Origin: Paramyrothecium sp. XJ0827
Taxonomy: Eukaryota > Ascomycota > Sordariomycetes > Hypocreales > Stachybotryaceae
DNA length: 64,000 bases
Assembly (NCBI GenBank): GCA_020881915.1
Contig: JAJFPB010000002.1
Span: 2,852,001-2,916,000 of the forward strand
Reading direction: 5' to 3'
Part shown: one piece after another, positions 34,893 through 45,366 of the stretch
How the letters are laid out: every line of letters begins with the position of its first letter
Position numbering within the stretch: the first letter of the stretch is position 1
The notes under the pieces: generated by a model
The model's database searches: none
Seen by the model: the letters and a program-made list of their open reading frames with translations, nothing else
Told to the model about the DNA's origin: nothing
Position numbers and translations under genes: made by a program

Positions 34893-36566
34893 CTAAGCAC
34901 CGCCAGGACCACCTAGAAGGGCAAATCTTCGCACGATGCTTGGTCCATATTCCTGGTACTACAGAATAGTCAGCATTACAATTCAATTTTTGCTGTCAAT
35001 CCGGGATGGCCTTACCTCAGCCTTAGTGTGACAGTAAGACCGGAACTCAGGAGTCTGGCCCAAAAGACTTCCACCGAACCAGGGACCATGGCGTTGCCTC
35101 TTGTGGGTGATGACCTGGACGTCCAATCCACCGCTACGGGCTCCGCCGCTGCGAACCTCGCTGGCGCGGATTCTAGCATCCACCAGTTGCTTGATGTCTC
35201 GTTGTAAACGTCGTCCGAAGTCCTTGTAAAGTGTGCTTCCTCCAGACAACACAATGTTCTTGTACAGGCCTCGACGAACATCGATGGGCGATTGTTGGAT
35301 CACGTTGTCGACGACGACGGGCAGAGGGGTGAGGAAATCGGAGCTGTAGATTTCAGGGTTGAAGAAGATCTCGGGCGCCAAGAATCGCTCGTATCCGACG
35401 TCGACCGTTGTCTGGCGACCTCCGGGGTAGGAAACGACGTGCTTAGCGAAGCGGCTCCTGTCGCGATCGTAGCGGGCAAATTCCTTGACGATGTCAGGGC
35501 AGACGTAGCAGTGCTCCTCCTTGATTTCCTGAGCGGTCTTGAGCGACGAGTCTGGCTCGCCGCGGTCACGCAGAAGGCTCTGCACAAAGTAGGTGATGTC
35601 CCTGCCGGCAATGGGGATGGATTTAATAGAAGATCCAATGACGTATCCTTCAGCGACAGGGATAACGTGCGTAACACCATCACCCGAGTCGATGACGGTT
35701 CCGGTCAGGGATCGATCAGAGACCTTGGAGGATGTCCAAGAAGCAGCTAGGGCCAATACAGCCTGCACTGCAATGTACATGCCGGCGCAGTTGAAGGACT
35801 CGAAGAAGATCTCGGCCGTGTTCTCGCGGTTCTCGGGGGGGTTCAGCGGCTGCGCTACTGTTAGACGATATAGCACAGACGAGCAAGCTTGGGACAAGCG
35901 CAAAGCTCACAGGTTCGGTCAAGAGGAAGTAATGGTCCTCGGGCTCGACACGAAGATATTTAAAGATAGAGTTGGACCAGAATCGTTCCATGTGATCCTA
36001 TCCTGCGTCAGTTACATGCTGCTCAGGCATTCGGCGCAACCCTTACCCAGTTCTCTATTTGACCATGGCGGATAGGATAGTGGAGACCATAGCCTAGGCA
36101 GTCAGTATGCCGACTGCGAGGCCATCTTGTTGGGAATATGCCCACGTACCAGGTCCAGCTGACGCGCTGATGGCCTCGTCACCAATGAAGAAGTCCAAGT
36201 CCTCAGTTCCTCTCTTTCCGCTCAGGTGGCCACTTGGGCCGGCACCTCCTGTGAGGAAGGAAGGCTTGTTTGCAACAGCTGGCCGACCAGATCCAGATCC
36301 TCCGGTGCCGCCGGCAGGCCCCTTGGTCGCAATCGCAGTCGGGAAGACGAATGACGGCGAGTCGTTGCCAGCGAAACCTGCATCAGAGATGGTAAGTAAG
36401 GGAGCCTCGAGATCGACTATGGTCGAGGATTGGCGTATTTCGTACCGAGCTTGGAGAAACCCGTGCCGCTGCGTGCCCTAGGTTAACTGATGCCCTCGTT
36501 GCGGGGGGTGGAGAGGCTGGGTTGAGCTTACTTGTCCATGACAACGGCGGGAGTTTGGTTCGCCAT
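34893..36566 (-). CDS. arp3: Actin-related protein 3 (Arp2/3 complex)
   Basis: Seven exons, complement(34893..34958, 35016..35849, 35911..35997, 36047..36093, 36150..36377, 36446..36468, 36532..36566), giving 439 residues. The N-terminus [20 protein letters not shown] is the actin phosphate-1 loop. The joins give [18 protein letters not shown], a Gly-rich Arp3 insertion (about residues 40-75), then [20 protein letters not shown] and [20 protein letters not shown]. The adenosine region is [20 protein letters not shown]. The final exon adds [20 protein letters not shown]. Introns are concentrated at the 5' end, as in many fungal actin-family genes, and one exon is only 23 bases long. Arp3 with Arp2 nucleates branched actin at endocytic patches. 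Confidence 0.97.
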
Positions 36567-37774
36567 GGTCGATGAATGTGTCGGCTACGGAGCCGCGCGA
36601 TTGAGGACGGTTGGAGGGAGCGGAGAGGCCAAGGATGAGGAGGAGGAGGGTGTGAGGTTGAGCAGCCCTGGGCTTCGTACGTCGATGTGCTGCGTATGGA
36701 TGGGTACAGGTCCGGGGAGAGGTATTACGTGCCCACCCTGGCTAAGGAAAGGCAGGTCGGAGGTACAGAGGCAGGTAGTGGGCGGTGGCAGCAGCGATGC
36801 GCGAAGAGCCCCGCCATAGCTGTGGCTGGGTGTGGCTGAAGCTGGGTGCCTCTTTGCAACTAACGGGGTGTTGCGATTGAAAACCAACGTCATCTTCAAG
36901 GCACCTCAGCTCGGGTCGGAGTCTTTCAGCTACCCTATAAGCTGAGGTATCTTAACTGTGCCTTGGCCGAGAATTGCTTCAAGCTCAACCGCCAGTCCCC
37001 TTGGTGATACATTAAACTGGTCCATGGGGATTTTTATTGTTAATAAAAGGCCTTACAGTCGTCTCAAATATCCTGTGGCTAATTGAGCTCATACAGGGGA
37101 TTGGTACTGGATCGCAGCTAGATCCATGCCTTCTTTCAAAACATGTTGTTAGCGTCTTAATGCCAACAGTCTCACTTTGAATCTTGGAGCTTGGATGAAA
37201 GGAAACCCAAGGTTCTCGGACCAACCTCGCCCACTGCAATTTTCATCTCGAGGCACGGCGTAAAACCCACAAACCATTTTGTCGCAGCGCACAACAAGAC
37301 ATTGCACTTTGAGCATTGTTTGCGGGTTGTGAGCTGGTCGACCTTATCGGCAATCTGCCACCTGCCCGCGCAGTCCTTACACGAGTCTCGCACCTGACCA
37401 CAGCTTGGCCTTCTTGGTTCCTACATTCACACATCATTGTCTTGCACTTTCCTCAGCTTTCATCCGTCGAACACTCCGAGCACGGAGACTGGCACCGTGG
37501 CATGCATGCCGGCTTCCGTAACTCTTCTACAGTCGGATGATGAGTCGGAATAACCCGTCCTTTTTCGATAACCATCCCCTAACAATCCTAGAATTACCCA
37601 AGCCTCGTCTTGCGCCTGCGGGACGGCGCCCAACCACGGTTGTTTCTCGACATCTGCATCTTGATTACGACTGTGGTCCTTGTTCAACCTCGTCCTATAT
37701 GCCTTAGCCATTGGCTTGACTCGTCACTGTCCCTGTATAATGACTAGGAGCCAAAACGATGAAAGCTCATCAGC
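36567..37774. other. Divergent promoter region (ARP3 / taspase-like)
   Basis: Non-coding as far as I can see. G-rich/C-rich stretches near 36600-36740 upstream of ARP3. No repeat or RNA gene recognised. Confidence 0.45.
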
Positions 37775-39665
37775 ATGGCACACAACCTCGGTACTGACGG
37801 TGCCATTGATCGCGTCCTTCGTTTTAACCTAGTCCAAAAGACCAAACACGTCCCAGCCATTTTCATTCATGCCGGCGCCGGGTTCCACAGCAAACAAAAT
37901 GAGCGTGTCCATCTCCAAGCTTGTGTAGCGTGAGTTATCAACCCATAATCTCGACTGGCACTACCTTGACTAACCAAGCTCCATATAGTGCTGCCGAAAT
38001 GGGAATGCGGTTTCTCAAAGCTGGCGCCACAGCCACCGAGGCTATCGAAGCCGCGTTGCGGATTCTCGAAGACAAGGAGATCACCAATGCTGGCTACGGC
38101 TCGAATTTATCGATCGATGGGACGGTCGAGTGCGACGCCACCATCGTTGACCACCTTGGCCGCAGTGGCGCATGTGGTGCTGTCCCAAGTGAGTGCCGCC
38201 TTCGTCACCCATCACGTCCTCATGACTGACGCCTCACTGTCTAGATATTCGTAATCCTATTTCCCTCGCAAAGCTGATTCTAGATACGAGCAACCAGCCG
38301 CTTAGCCTTCGACGAGTGCCGCCCAATGCCCTGGTTGGGGAAGGCGCAAAAGCTTTTGCTGAGGAACACGGTATGGCCACCTTTTCCAACGATTATCTCG
38401 TTTCCAAGAATGCCCGCGACCGTTTTCTCCGATGGCAAGAAGATCTCAAGCGCGCAGACACAAAGACGGCAGAGGCGACCCCTGGGGCTCTTCCGGCCGG
38501 GACGGATTTGAATTGCATTCCGTGCCAATACGACACCACAAGCTCCGCAACTATACAACACGCAAGCCTGCGCGATTACAGGGCTGCTGTTGTCACGGGA
38601 ACTTGGAACGAAGGTCAACCAGACTCACCGTACGCTGGTACTCCATCAATAGAAGCATCTAGCACCCCCGAGCCCTCGGCCTACTTTCGCAGCCGCTCCT
38701 CCCCAAGTGCTGCTCTCGATACATCGCCGTTACGACCATCGTCCGATCGCAAGCCTACCTCTTCTAACGCCTCTATCAACAGCCATGATCCTTTGAATGG
38801 GAAGAGCCTAGGGATGGCCATGGACTTAAAAGGTAGGGAAGTGCGGAAAGCTGCCCAACGGGGGGGAAGCAAACCTACGCATGATGCGCCAGGTGCATTT
38901 CCCGACGGATCAGCCTCGCCTATTGGCCAGCAAGCTCCTGGGGCCGTGGGAAAGAACACCAAGAAGATGGTGTCTACCGAACCCCTCGGGAGCACTGAAA
39001 ACCGGCAAACCGTGAAAAGGCCATACACATCCACTCAAGAGATGCTGACTACAAACCAGCGCCCTAAGAGGCGGCGTGTTGCCCCGGAGAGGAGCAATGG
39101 AGACGCTATCACAGACACTATTGGTGCAATCGCCATTGACGAAAGGGGCCATATCGCTGCTGGATCATCATCTGGGGGCATCGGAATGAAGCACCGAGGA
39201 CGACTTGGACCGGCTGCCCTGGTGGGTGTTGGAACGGCGGTTGTACCTCATAGAGAGGACGACGAAGACGGCGTAAGCGTGGCAGCGGTGACGAGTGGAA
39301 CCGGGGAACACATGGCTACGACTACGGCCTCACAAAGGTGTGCGGAGCGAATTTACTACGGCATCCGCCACGGGCCCAGGGGCACAATTGTCCAGGATGA
39401 TGACGAGGACGCCATCATGGAGTCGTTCATTGCTGACGATTTCATGAACCACCCCGGTGTGAAGAGCTGTCACTCCGCTGGAGCGATCGGAGTCATGGCT
39501 GTCAAAAAGACTCACTCGGGTTACTACTTGTACTTTGCGCACAACACGGACTCGTTTGCCTTGGCGTCAATGGGCGGCCTTGAGAAGGAAGCCCGGTGTA
39601 CTATGTCACGACTTCCGGACGGGGCCAAAATTGCAAAAGGTGGACGAAAGGTTCGGCTGGCGTGA
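37775..39665 (+). CDS. Taspase-like threonine aspartase (Ntn hydrolase, asparaginase-2 family)
   Basis: Three exons, join(37775..37929, 37989..38188, 38245..39665), giving 591 residues. The alpha part has FIHAGAGFHSK, ATEAIEAALRILED and NAGYGSNLSIDGTVECDATI, typical of isoaspartyl peptidase/L-asparaginase type 2. The predicted autocleavage site is between Asp409 and Thr410 in ITDTIGAIAIDERGHIAAG. Thr410 would become the N-terminal nucleophile of the beta part, which continues SSGGIGMKHRGRLGPAALVG. A low-complexity linker of about 200 residues precedes the site and includes a nuclear-signal-like RPKRRRV. Human taspase 1 is about 420 residues, so this protein is much longer because of the linker. 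Substrate unknown; asparaginase activity cannot be excluded from sequence. Confidence 0.9.
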
Positions 39666-40405
39666 ATCGATGGCCTAAAAACACGCTGCTGCGCCATGCC
39701 AACTTAAGAAGTCAGACACATGACTTGGCCAACCACTGGATTTTGCCCTGAAAGTTTTTGCCAGAAGAGGCAAACACTGATGGCCGGCTGGTATGGAAGC
39801 GGCAGGTTGCCTAATACATCGTGTCGGGAACGAGGAATTCCTTTTCTGTTAAGACCTTATTGTACAGTGATACCCTCTATTCCTATAGATATTTCCAGAT
39901 ACGATTCTCACCGCACTGATGCTTGAATCGGCCCTTCTTCTGCATCGCCATCCTGGCTTGGTGCCGTCGCTTGATAGTAGTCAACTACACAGACTACATG
40001 AGGTGAGCCACTGCCGTCTGACGCCTTGTCCACTTTCAAAAAGTAGATCGAGCCTGATAGGCTGGTCTTCATAATGCTGTGTTGCGATATTCCCGACCAT
40101 GTGCGGCGACTCTCTCCTTCATTCCTTCTCCAAGTTTCATTACTCGCTACGGGGAAAATTGACCCAGTTTGGCTCTGTATTCGGTCATGAAATATGGGCC
40201 ATTGATACTCGCCCGGGGGCTACATTTCCTCCGGCTTTCTGCGTCCCTCTTTGACAAATACGTGGTATGCTAGTGGTAAACATATAAAGCCAGAGTACTC
40301 CTCGCTTCCAAAGAGTCAATCTCTCGTGATAACAAAACAACAGCTCCTTGCTCATGCATTGCTGTTGACCTTGGTAAAATTTTTGATAGGACGATATCCC
40401 ATTCA
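39666..40405. other. Convergent intergenic region
   Basis: Between the taspase-like gene (+) and TFB4 (-). Nothing coding supported. Confidence 0.5.
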
Positions 40406-41479
40406 TCAAGGGCGAGGCGTTCCTGTGGCACTGCCCGTTTCTTCGCGTCCGCTGCCATTGACTATTTTCTTCTTTTTCTTCTTCTTCCGCGGCACGACGG
40501 CGGGCTTTGCTCCGTAGTTGCCAAGAGCTAGTTTGGTGCCGCACGTCAAGCATTCTGAGTTCTCAGGCAGCTCGCAGAAGATGCTCAGACAAATGGAGCA
40601 GACGAATCCCGTGTCGACCACCTTGCCGTGACAGAAGCATGCGGCGCGGAAGTCGACCGAGTCGTGGGTTGGGGCAATGAGGGATTCGCGGGCCTCGGTG
40701 TCTGCTATGAGACCGAACATCAGGTACGTAAGGAAGCCTTGCAGGTTCTCGGCAACCAAGAAGGTGCCGTTTGTATTGAAGCAGGCCTGTTGGAGGAAGG
40801 TGGGTTCGCCGGCCAAGGCGAGGGTATCAATGGCGACCTGCGCGTGCGCCGCTGCAAAAACGGCGTTCATGGTGGGGATGTATTGTGAAGGCTCGGAGTC
40901 GGACACTGAAATAACCACTATCCTACCTTTGAGGGGAGGAGGAGCTGATGTGTTCGCTTTGGCGCCGTCTGCTAGATTCGCAGTTGTTGTCTGCAGAGCT
41001 TGGGAAGCCTTGTTGATGTGGGATAGGGCCAGGGTGAGGGCTCCCGACAGCTGGGTCGTGGTAGAGCTGAGGTCTTGTTCGGTGGTCTCGTTTATCAGCT
41101 GCTTTATGGACGACAGAACGGTAGATTCGATCTGCGCGAACTGGGAGTATTTGTTGGCGGATGCGGAGGGAACGTCTATCGGCGCATCTTCCATCTGGAC
41201 ATCGCCAGAGGCATCTTTTCTGCGTTGCCGAGCCGGCGCCGGGTAGAGCCAGACGGCGCGATTGACGTGCGAGGCAATGACGGCGACTTGGTTGACATTG
41301 CTGAAGGCTAAATGGGCGTTGACGAAGATGAGAATATTGGCAATGGCTTGTGACATGGGTAGGACATCATCGAGGGCGGCCCAGGCTCGAGGGTTCGTGT
41401 CGATGATGATGGAGAGCAGAGAAGGTGTTTCCTCGGCCGTGGAGACCTCGTAATGCTCGGATACGTCGACAGCATCCAT
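40406..41479 (-). CDS. tfb4: TFIIH subunit Tfb4 (p34/GTF2H3)
   Basis: A single exon of 357 residues. The N-terminal von Willebrand-like domain starts PSLLSIIIDTNPRAWAALDD and contains HLAFSNVNQVAVIASH and the segment KGRIVVISVSDSEPSQYIP. The C-terminal zinc region is present: ACFCHGKVVDTGFVCSICLS with the further CxxC of ENSECLTCGTKL. A lysine run (PRKKKKKKK) near the end is a likely nuclear signal. Tfb4 binds Ssl1 in the TFIIH core used in transcription initiation and nucleotide excision repair. Length and domains are complete. Confidence 0.95.
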   Translation of the reverse strand: MDAVDVSEHYEVSTAEETPSLLSIIIDTNPRAWAALDDVLPMSQAIANILIFVNAHLAFSNVNQVAVIASHVNRAVWLYPAPARQRRKDASGDVQMEDAPIDVPSASANKYSQFAQIESTVLSSIKQLINETTEQDLSSTTTQLSGALTLALSHINKASQALQTTTANLADGAKANTSAPPPLKGRIVVISVSDSEPSQYIPTMNAVFAAAHAQVAIDTLALAGEPTFLQQACFNTNGTFLVAENLQGFLTYLMFGLIADTEARESLIAPTHDSVDFRAACFCHGKVVDTGFVCSICLSIFCELPENSECLTCGTKLALGNYGAKPAVVPRKKKKKKKIVNGSGREETGSATGTPRP

Positions 41480-43091
41480 CCTGGCTGGTGAGGCAGCTCA
41501 ACGAGCTGACTCGGCGTAGTCACCGTAACCAAGACGCTTGATGGAAAAGCAAAGTCGTTATGGCGATGGGGTGAGAACGGAACTGAGCTGTCGGGTGGGT
41601 GGGTTTGAGCTGCGCCAGGAGCCCTATTTTTGCTCGAGTGATAGGACTCGCACGCAGCCGGCAGCAGGTGATTGGGTTCGTATCGTCAGCGACGCATGGT
41701 AAGGGTGGCGCAGGGAGTCGGGAAGCAGTTTCGTCGAGATGGACCGCAAGAAAAGTGCACGGCATCAAAGCGGTCGCATCGTCATGGCGGCAGCTCGTCT
41801 TAGCGCGATCTAGCCCGCTGTAAGGCGTCCCGAGAATGGCGCCTGGGCACGTGATGGTAGTGGCTACCTGACGGCACTGTTGGTTGGTGAGAGGGTGCCG
41901 TAACTTACCTACGAGCCCACCCCAGGTGTCTCGTCAGGGACAAAATACTGATATCACCATTTTGATCACTGGTTAGGATTATGGTTAGTCTATTCAGCGA
42001 TCAAAACGGCGATATCACTGTTTTATTCCTTTTACAATACGGTGGGTGTGCTGCTAGGTACCTTACCTACCTTAGGTACCTCTACCCTGCCTTAAACCGA
42101 GAGCCGCTACGAAACCACAGATGGACTAACAAATATACAGCAAGCATCAGCTTTTACTACGAATAGATCTCTACAAATTACCTAAAGTAAATTCTAAAAG
42201 AAATCTCAAAAACATTAACTTAATTTCAATTTTCATTTATATTTTCTTTTGATTTTCTGGGGTTACTACTGACGATAGACCGTTTTGCAGTCCGGGTATT
42301 TGGCTCACCACTTGCCGCTGAGCTACCTGCAGAAGGTACCTTGGAGCCTAGATGGTACATTGTCCGGCCTACTAAACCTGGCAAGGTCGCACGCCCGACC
42401 ACTGACGAAGCTGCTGTAACCCACCTGGAAGCTTCTGGAGCTGGTTGGACGGAGAGAGGTCCATGACTGACGTCGATTCCCAAACGCGTGTGGTTGTAAG
42501 ATGGGTGGATGAAGCGGGGCGTGAAACTCGAGGTGAGAGATGCCGGCTCGACGTATCAATTGCCGGGCCCTCGTTAAAAAACCTCTTGAGGCCTTTAACG
42601 TGCACTCGGCCCGGTCTGTGAGCTGAAGAATTTCTAGTTTCTTTTTATTTCAGTTGTCAGTTTGGAGTTTGTCAGCCTGGACGTGAAACCTGCATCGACT
42701 TTGCATCTGCTTATCCACAACCTCGAGGACCAACCCCAAATCTAATAACCTGTGCTGCTGTACAGCCAGTGCTGCTCCGACCCCACCTTATCTTTACCTT
42801 AACGTTACTTGACGTTCTTGCCTCTTGGAGGACAGTAGCTCTCAACGACGTACCTTCTGCGCTAGCGGCTGCGGCTATCACCACCCACCTCACTAACAAT
42901 ATATAACCTTTTGACAATCCTTGAGAATCCATCCAGCTGAACTTCGCTTTGCCTCTTTCCATAAAATCAACACAACGCGTTAAACTTCAGACAGAAACCC
43001 ATCCCTCAGCAGTTTCGGGTTTTCGAGCATACTCCTTCATTTACAGACGACCTGAATTGATCCCAGCAATTGCTGGCTTGGCGCAGCCGTC
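41480..43091. other. Divergent intergenic region with hairpin and AT-rich island
   Basis: The TFB4 promoter occupies the left part. A 22-base inverted repeat lies at 41950-42016, a dense GGTACC/TACCT tract at about 42055-42085, and an AT-rich stretch at about 42110-42260. No coding frame is supported. The UNC-45 promoter occupies the right part. Confidence 0.55.
41950..42016. repeat. Imperfect inverted repeat (22-base arms, 23-base loop)
   Basis: The arm at 41950-41971 (GATATCACCATTTTGATCAC and on) and the arm at 41995-42016 (CAGCGATCAAAACGGCGATA and on) are reverse complements except at three positions. Weaker pairing continues about eight bases outwards. It lies in non-coding DNA next to a TACCT-rich tract and an AT-rich island. 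Confidence 0.8.
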
Positions 43092-45268
43092 ATGGATGAA
43101 ACGCTCCGTGGCGCCGTGAAGGAGCCCGAGGCGGCAGCCTCTGTCGAAGACCAGACCCTCCTCCTTTTCGCAGGGCTGATGGAGGGCGGCAAGGAGGACG
43201 AAGAGACCGTGGCCAATTTGGCTCAGCTCACAAAGCTCTTGACTAGCGACGCTGAGGCGCAGCAGAAGGACCCCAACCACAAGAGCATCTGCCAGGTCAT
43301 CGATGCAGATTGCGTCGATACGATCCTGGGATATCTGGATATGAGGCAACCCGATGTCGTGCGGGGACACGCCACCTTGACCGCTTCTGCCTATCTCAAA
43401 GCCGCCGGCCAGGATGGCTCTAAGAACCTCACTAAATTCTTCTTTGACCGTGTCGAGCGAGGCACGTACGACGACTACATTGTTGCCTTTTGCGTGGCAG
43501 CTGCCATTTTCCCCATTATGCCCGACGTCACCATGGAACTCTTCTTGAACGAGGGCTTCCTTTCTACCTTGGGCCCCCTCATGCGGAGGAAGTGGAAGAG
43601 TCGGAAGGTCGAAACGGCCTGCCTGGAGATGCTCAACGCCGCATCCATGAACGCCCAGTGCCGCGAGGCTATCCAGAAGTACTGCATCGACTGGCTCGAG
43701 GAGATTGTCGACCAGGACCCTCGGGGAGTGGTGAACAGCATGAACAACGACCCCAACGTGCACAGCGAAGGAGGCTCCGTCAGCATGAGAAGACATTCCG
43801 AGCAGGTCCAGCACCTGGCTGCCGTCATCCTGGCCAAGCTAAGAGTGAGTGACCCCAATCCTGATGGCCAACAAATTGTGATGAAGATGGCTGACTGACA
43901 CACAGCCTGAAGGCAATCCCCCCGAAGCCAGCACCGGGACAGGCTGATCAATCTCGGATTGAGTCAGCCGTTACCAGCATTGAAGACTTGTCCAGTCTCT
44001 TTACTGGCATGATCCTGCGAGAGGATGATCATGGGAAGCAATACTCAATCGAGGGTCTCGCCTATGCCTCATTGCAGCCCAAAATCAAGGAGAGTATTGC
44101 TGCTAATCCAGAACTCCTCAAGAAGCTTGTCAAGACTCTCGCCGAGGCGAAGCCAAGGTCTCCAAGCACTTACGGAGCCTTGAGTATCTTTGTGAACTTG
44201 ACGAAGTACCTCCCAGCACTTTCCGAGGAGCAGAAGAAAATGACGCAGTTGAAAGCATATGCCAATGCTGCCGGCAAGCTCGCGGGTCCAGATCCGTTGG
44301 ATGACGACGAGCACGTCGCTCAGCGTTGCAAGGCTGTCTTTGATGCTGGTATCACACCCGTGCTGGTCACGCACAGCAAGAATGGCTCGCCTGCATCCTT
44401 GTCCCTGATCATCGCCATCATTCATGCCATGGCTGTGACAAGGACACTTCGTGGCCAGCTTGCCCAACAAGGCGCAGTGAAACTCATGCTCGCATCATGG
44501 CCAATCTTACCGGATTCTGAGGACGCTGCTCGTCGCATGGCTGCTCAGGCATTGGCCCGCGTTCTTATTAGCACCAACCCTTCTCTTGTTTTTGGAGGAA
44601 ACCGATCAAACCCGGTAAATGCTGCTATACGCCCTCTCGTGTCCATCATACCGCCAGATCCGGCAGCCGAAACTCGAGACCTTCTACCCACATTTGAGTC
44701 TCTTATGGCGCTTACCAATTTGGCGTCATTGGAAGATGACGAGACCCGGCCAACGATTATAAGACTTGCCTGGCCCCATGTCGAGGAGCAACTCTTGTCC
44801 TCGAACCATCTTGTCTCCAAGGCTGCTGTCGAGCTGATATGCAACCTCGTTCAGGCCCCTGAGGGCGTCATGTTGTACGCCGACGGCAGCCCGCAGGCGA
44901 AGAATCGTCTACATGTCTTGCTAGCCTTGGCAGATGCGGAGGACGCTGCCACGCGAAGCGCAGCTGGAGGTGCTCTCGCGGGACTGACTGGCTATGAGCC
45001 TGTTGTGCGCGACGTCGTACAGCGGGAACGTGGTGTCAAGGTCATATTGGGGTTGTGCGTGGACGACGAGGAGGATCTAAGACACCGGGGCGTTTTCATC
45101 GTGTTGAATATGGCCTCCCACGAGGGCGAGGTCGGGCAGCTCGCACGCCAAAAGATTAAAGATGAAGGTGGTGTGGAGACTTTGAAGGAGTGTTTGAAGA
45201 AGAGTAGAAGACCTGAAGTAATCCAGGTCACCGTACAAGCAGTAAAGGCACTGCTAGAACAGAAGTAA
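43092..45268 (+). CDS. UCS-domain myosin chaperone (UNC-45/Cro1/She4)
   Basis: Two exons, join(43092..43844, 43913..45268), giving 702 residues. The protein is a stack of armadillo-like helices with family-typical segments such as YDDYIVAFCVAAAIFPIMPD, SIEGLAYASLQPKIKE, YGALSIFVNLTKYLP and the UCS end (LMALTNLASLEDDETRPTII, STKAAVELICN-like KAAVELICNLVQAPEGV). As in fungi, the N-terminal TPR domain of animal UNC-45 is absent. It is expected to fold and stabilise myosin motor heads, affecting endocytosis and cytokinesis. The chosen acceptor (AAG ending 43912) is not the first AG. The nearer AG at 43905 would bring a stop after 13 codons. Confidence 0.93.
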
Positions 45269-45366
45269 TTGCAAATATATTGGCACACCACGATGTTACA
45301 ATGAATCATTGAGTCTATTCCAATGCTATGATACAATATTTTTCCTGCCGTGACGCAAGCGTCTTG
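45269..45366. other. 98-base convergent gap
   Basis: Only 98 bases separate the stop codons of the UNC-45-like gene (+) and TRM2 (-), so their 3' untranslated regions almost certainly overlap on opposite strands. Confidence 0.7.
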
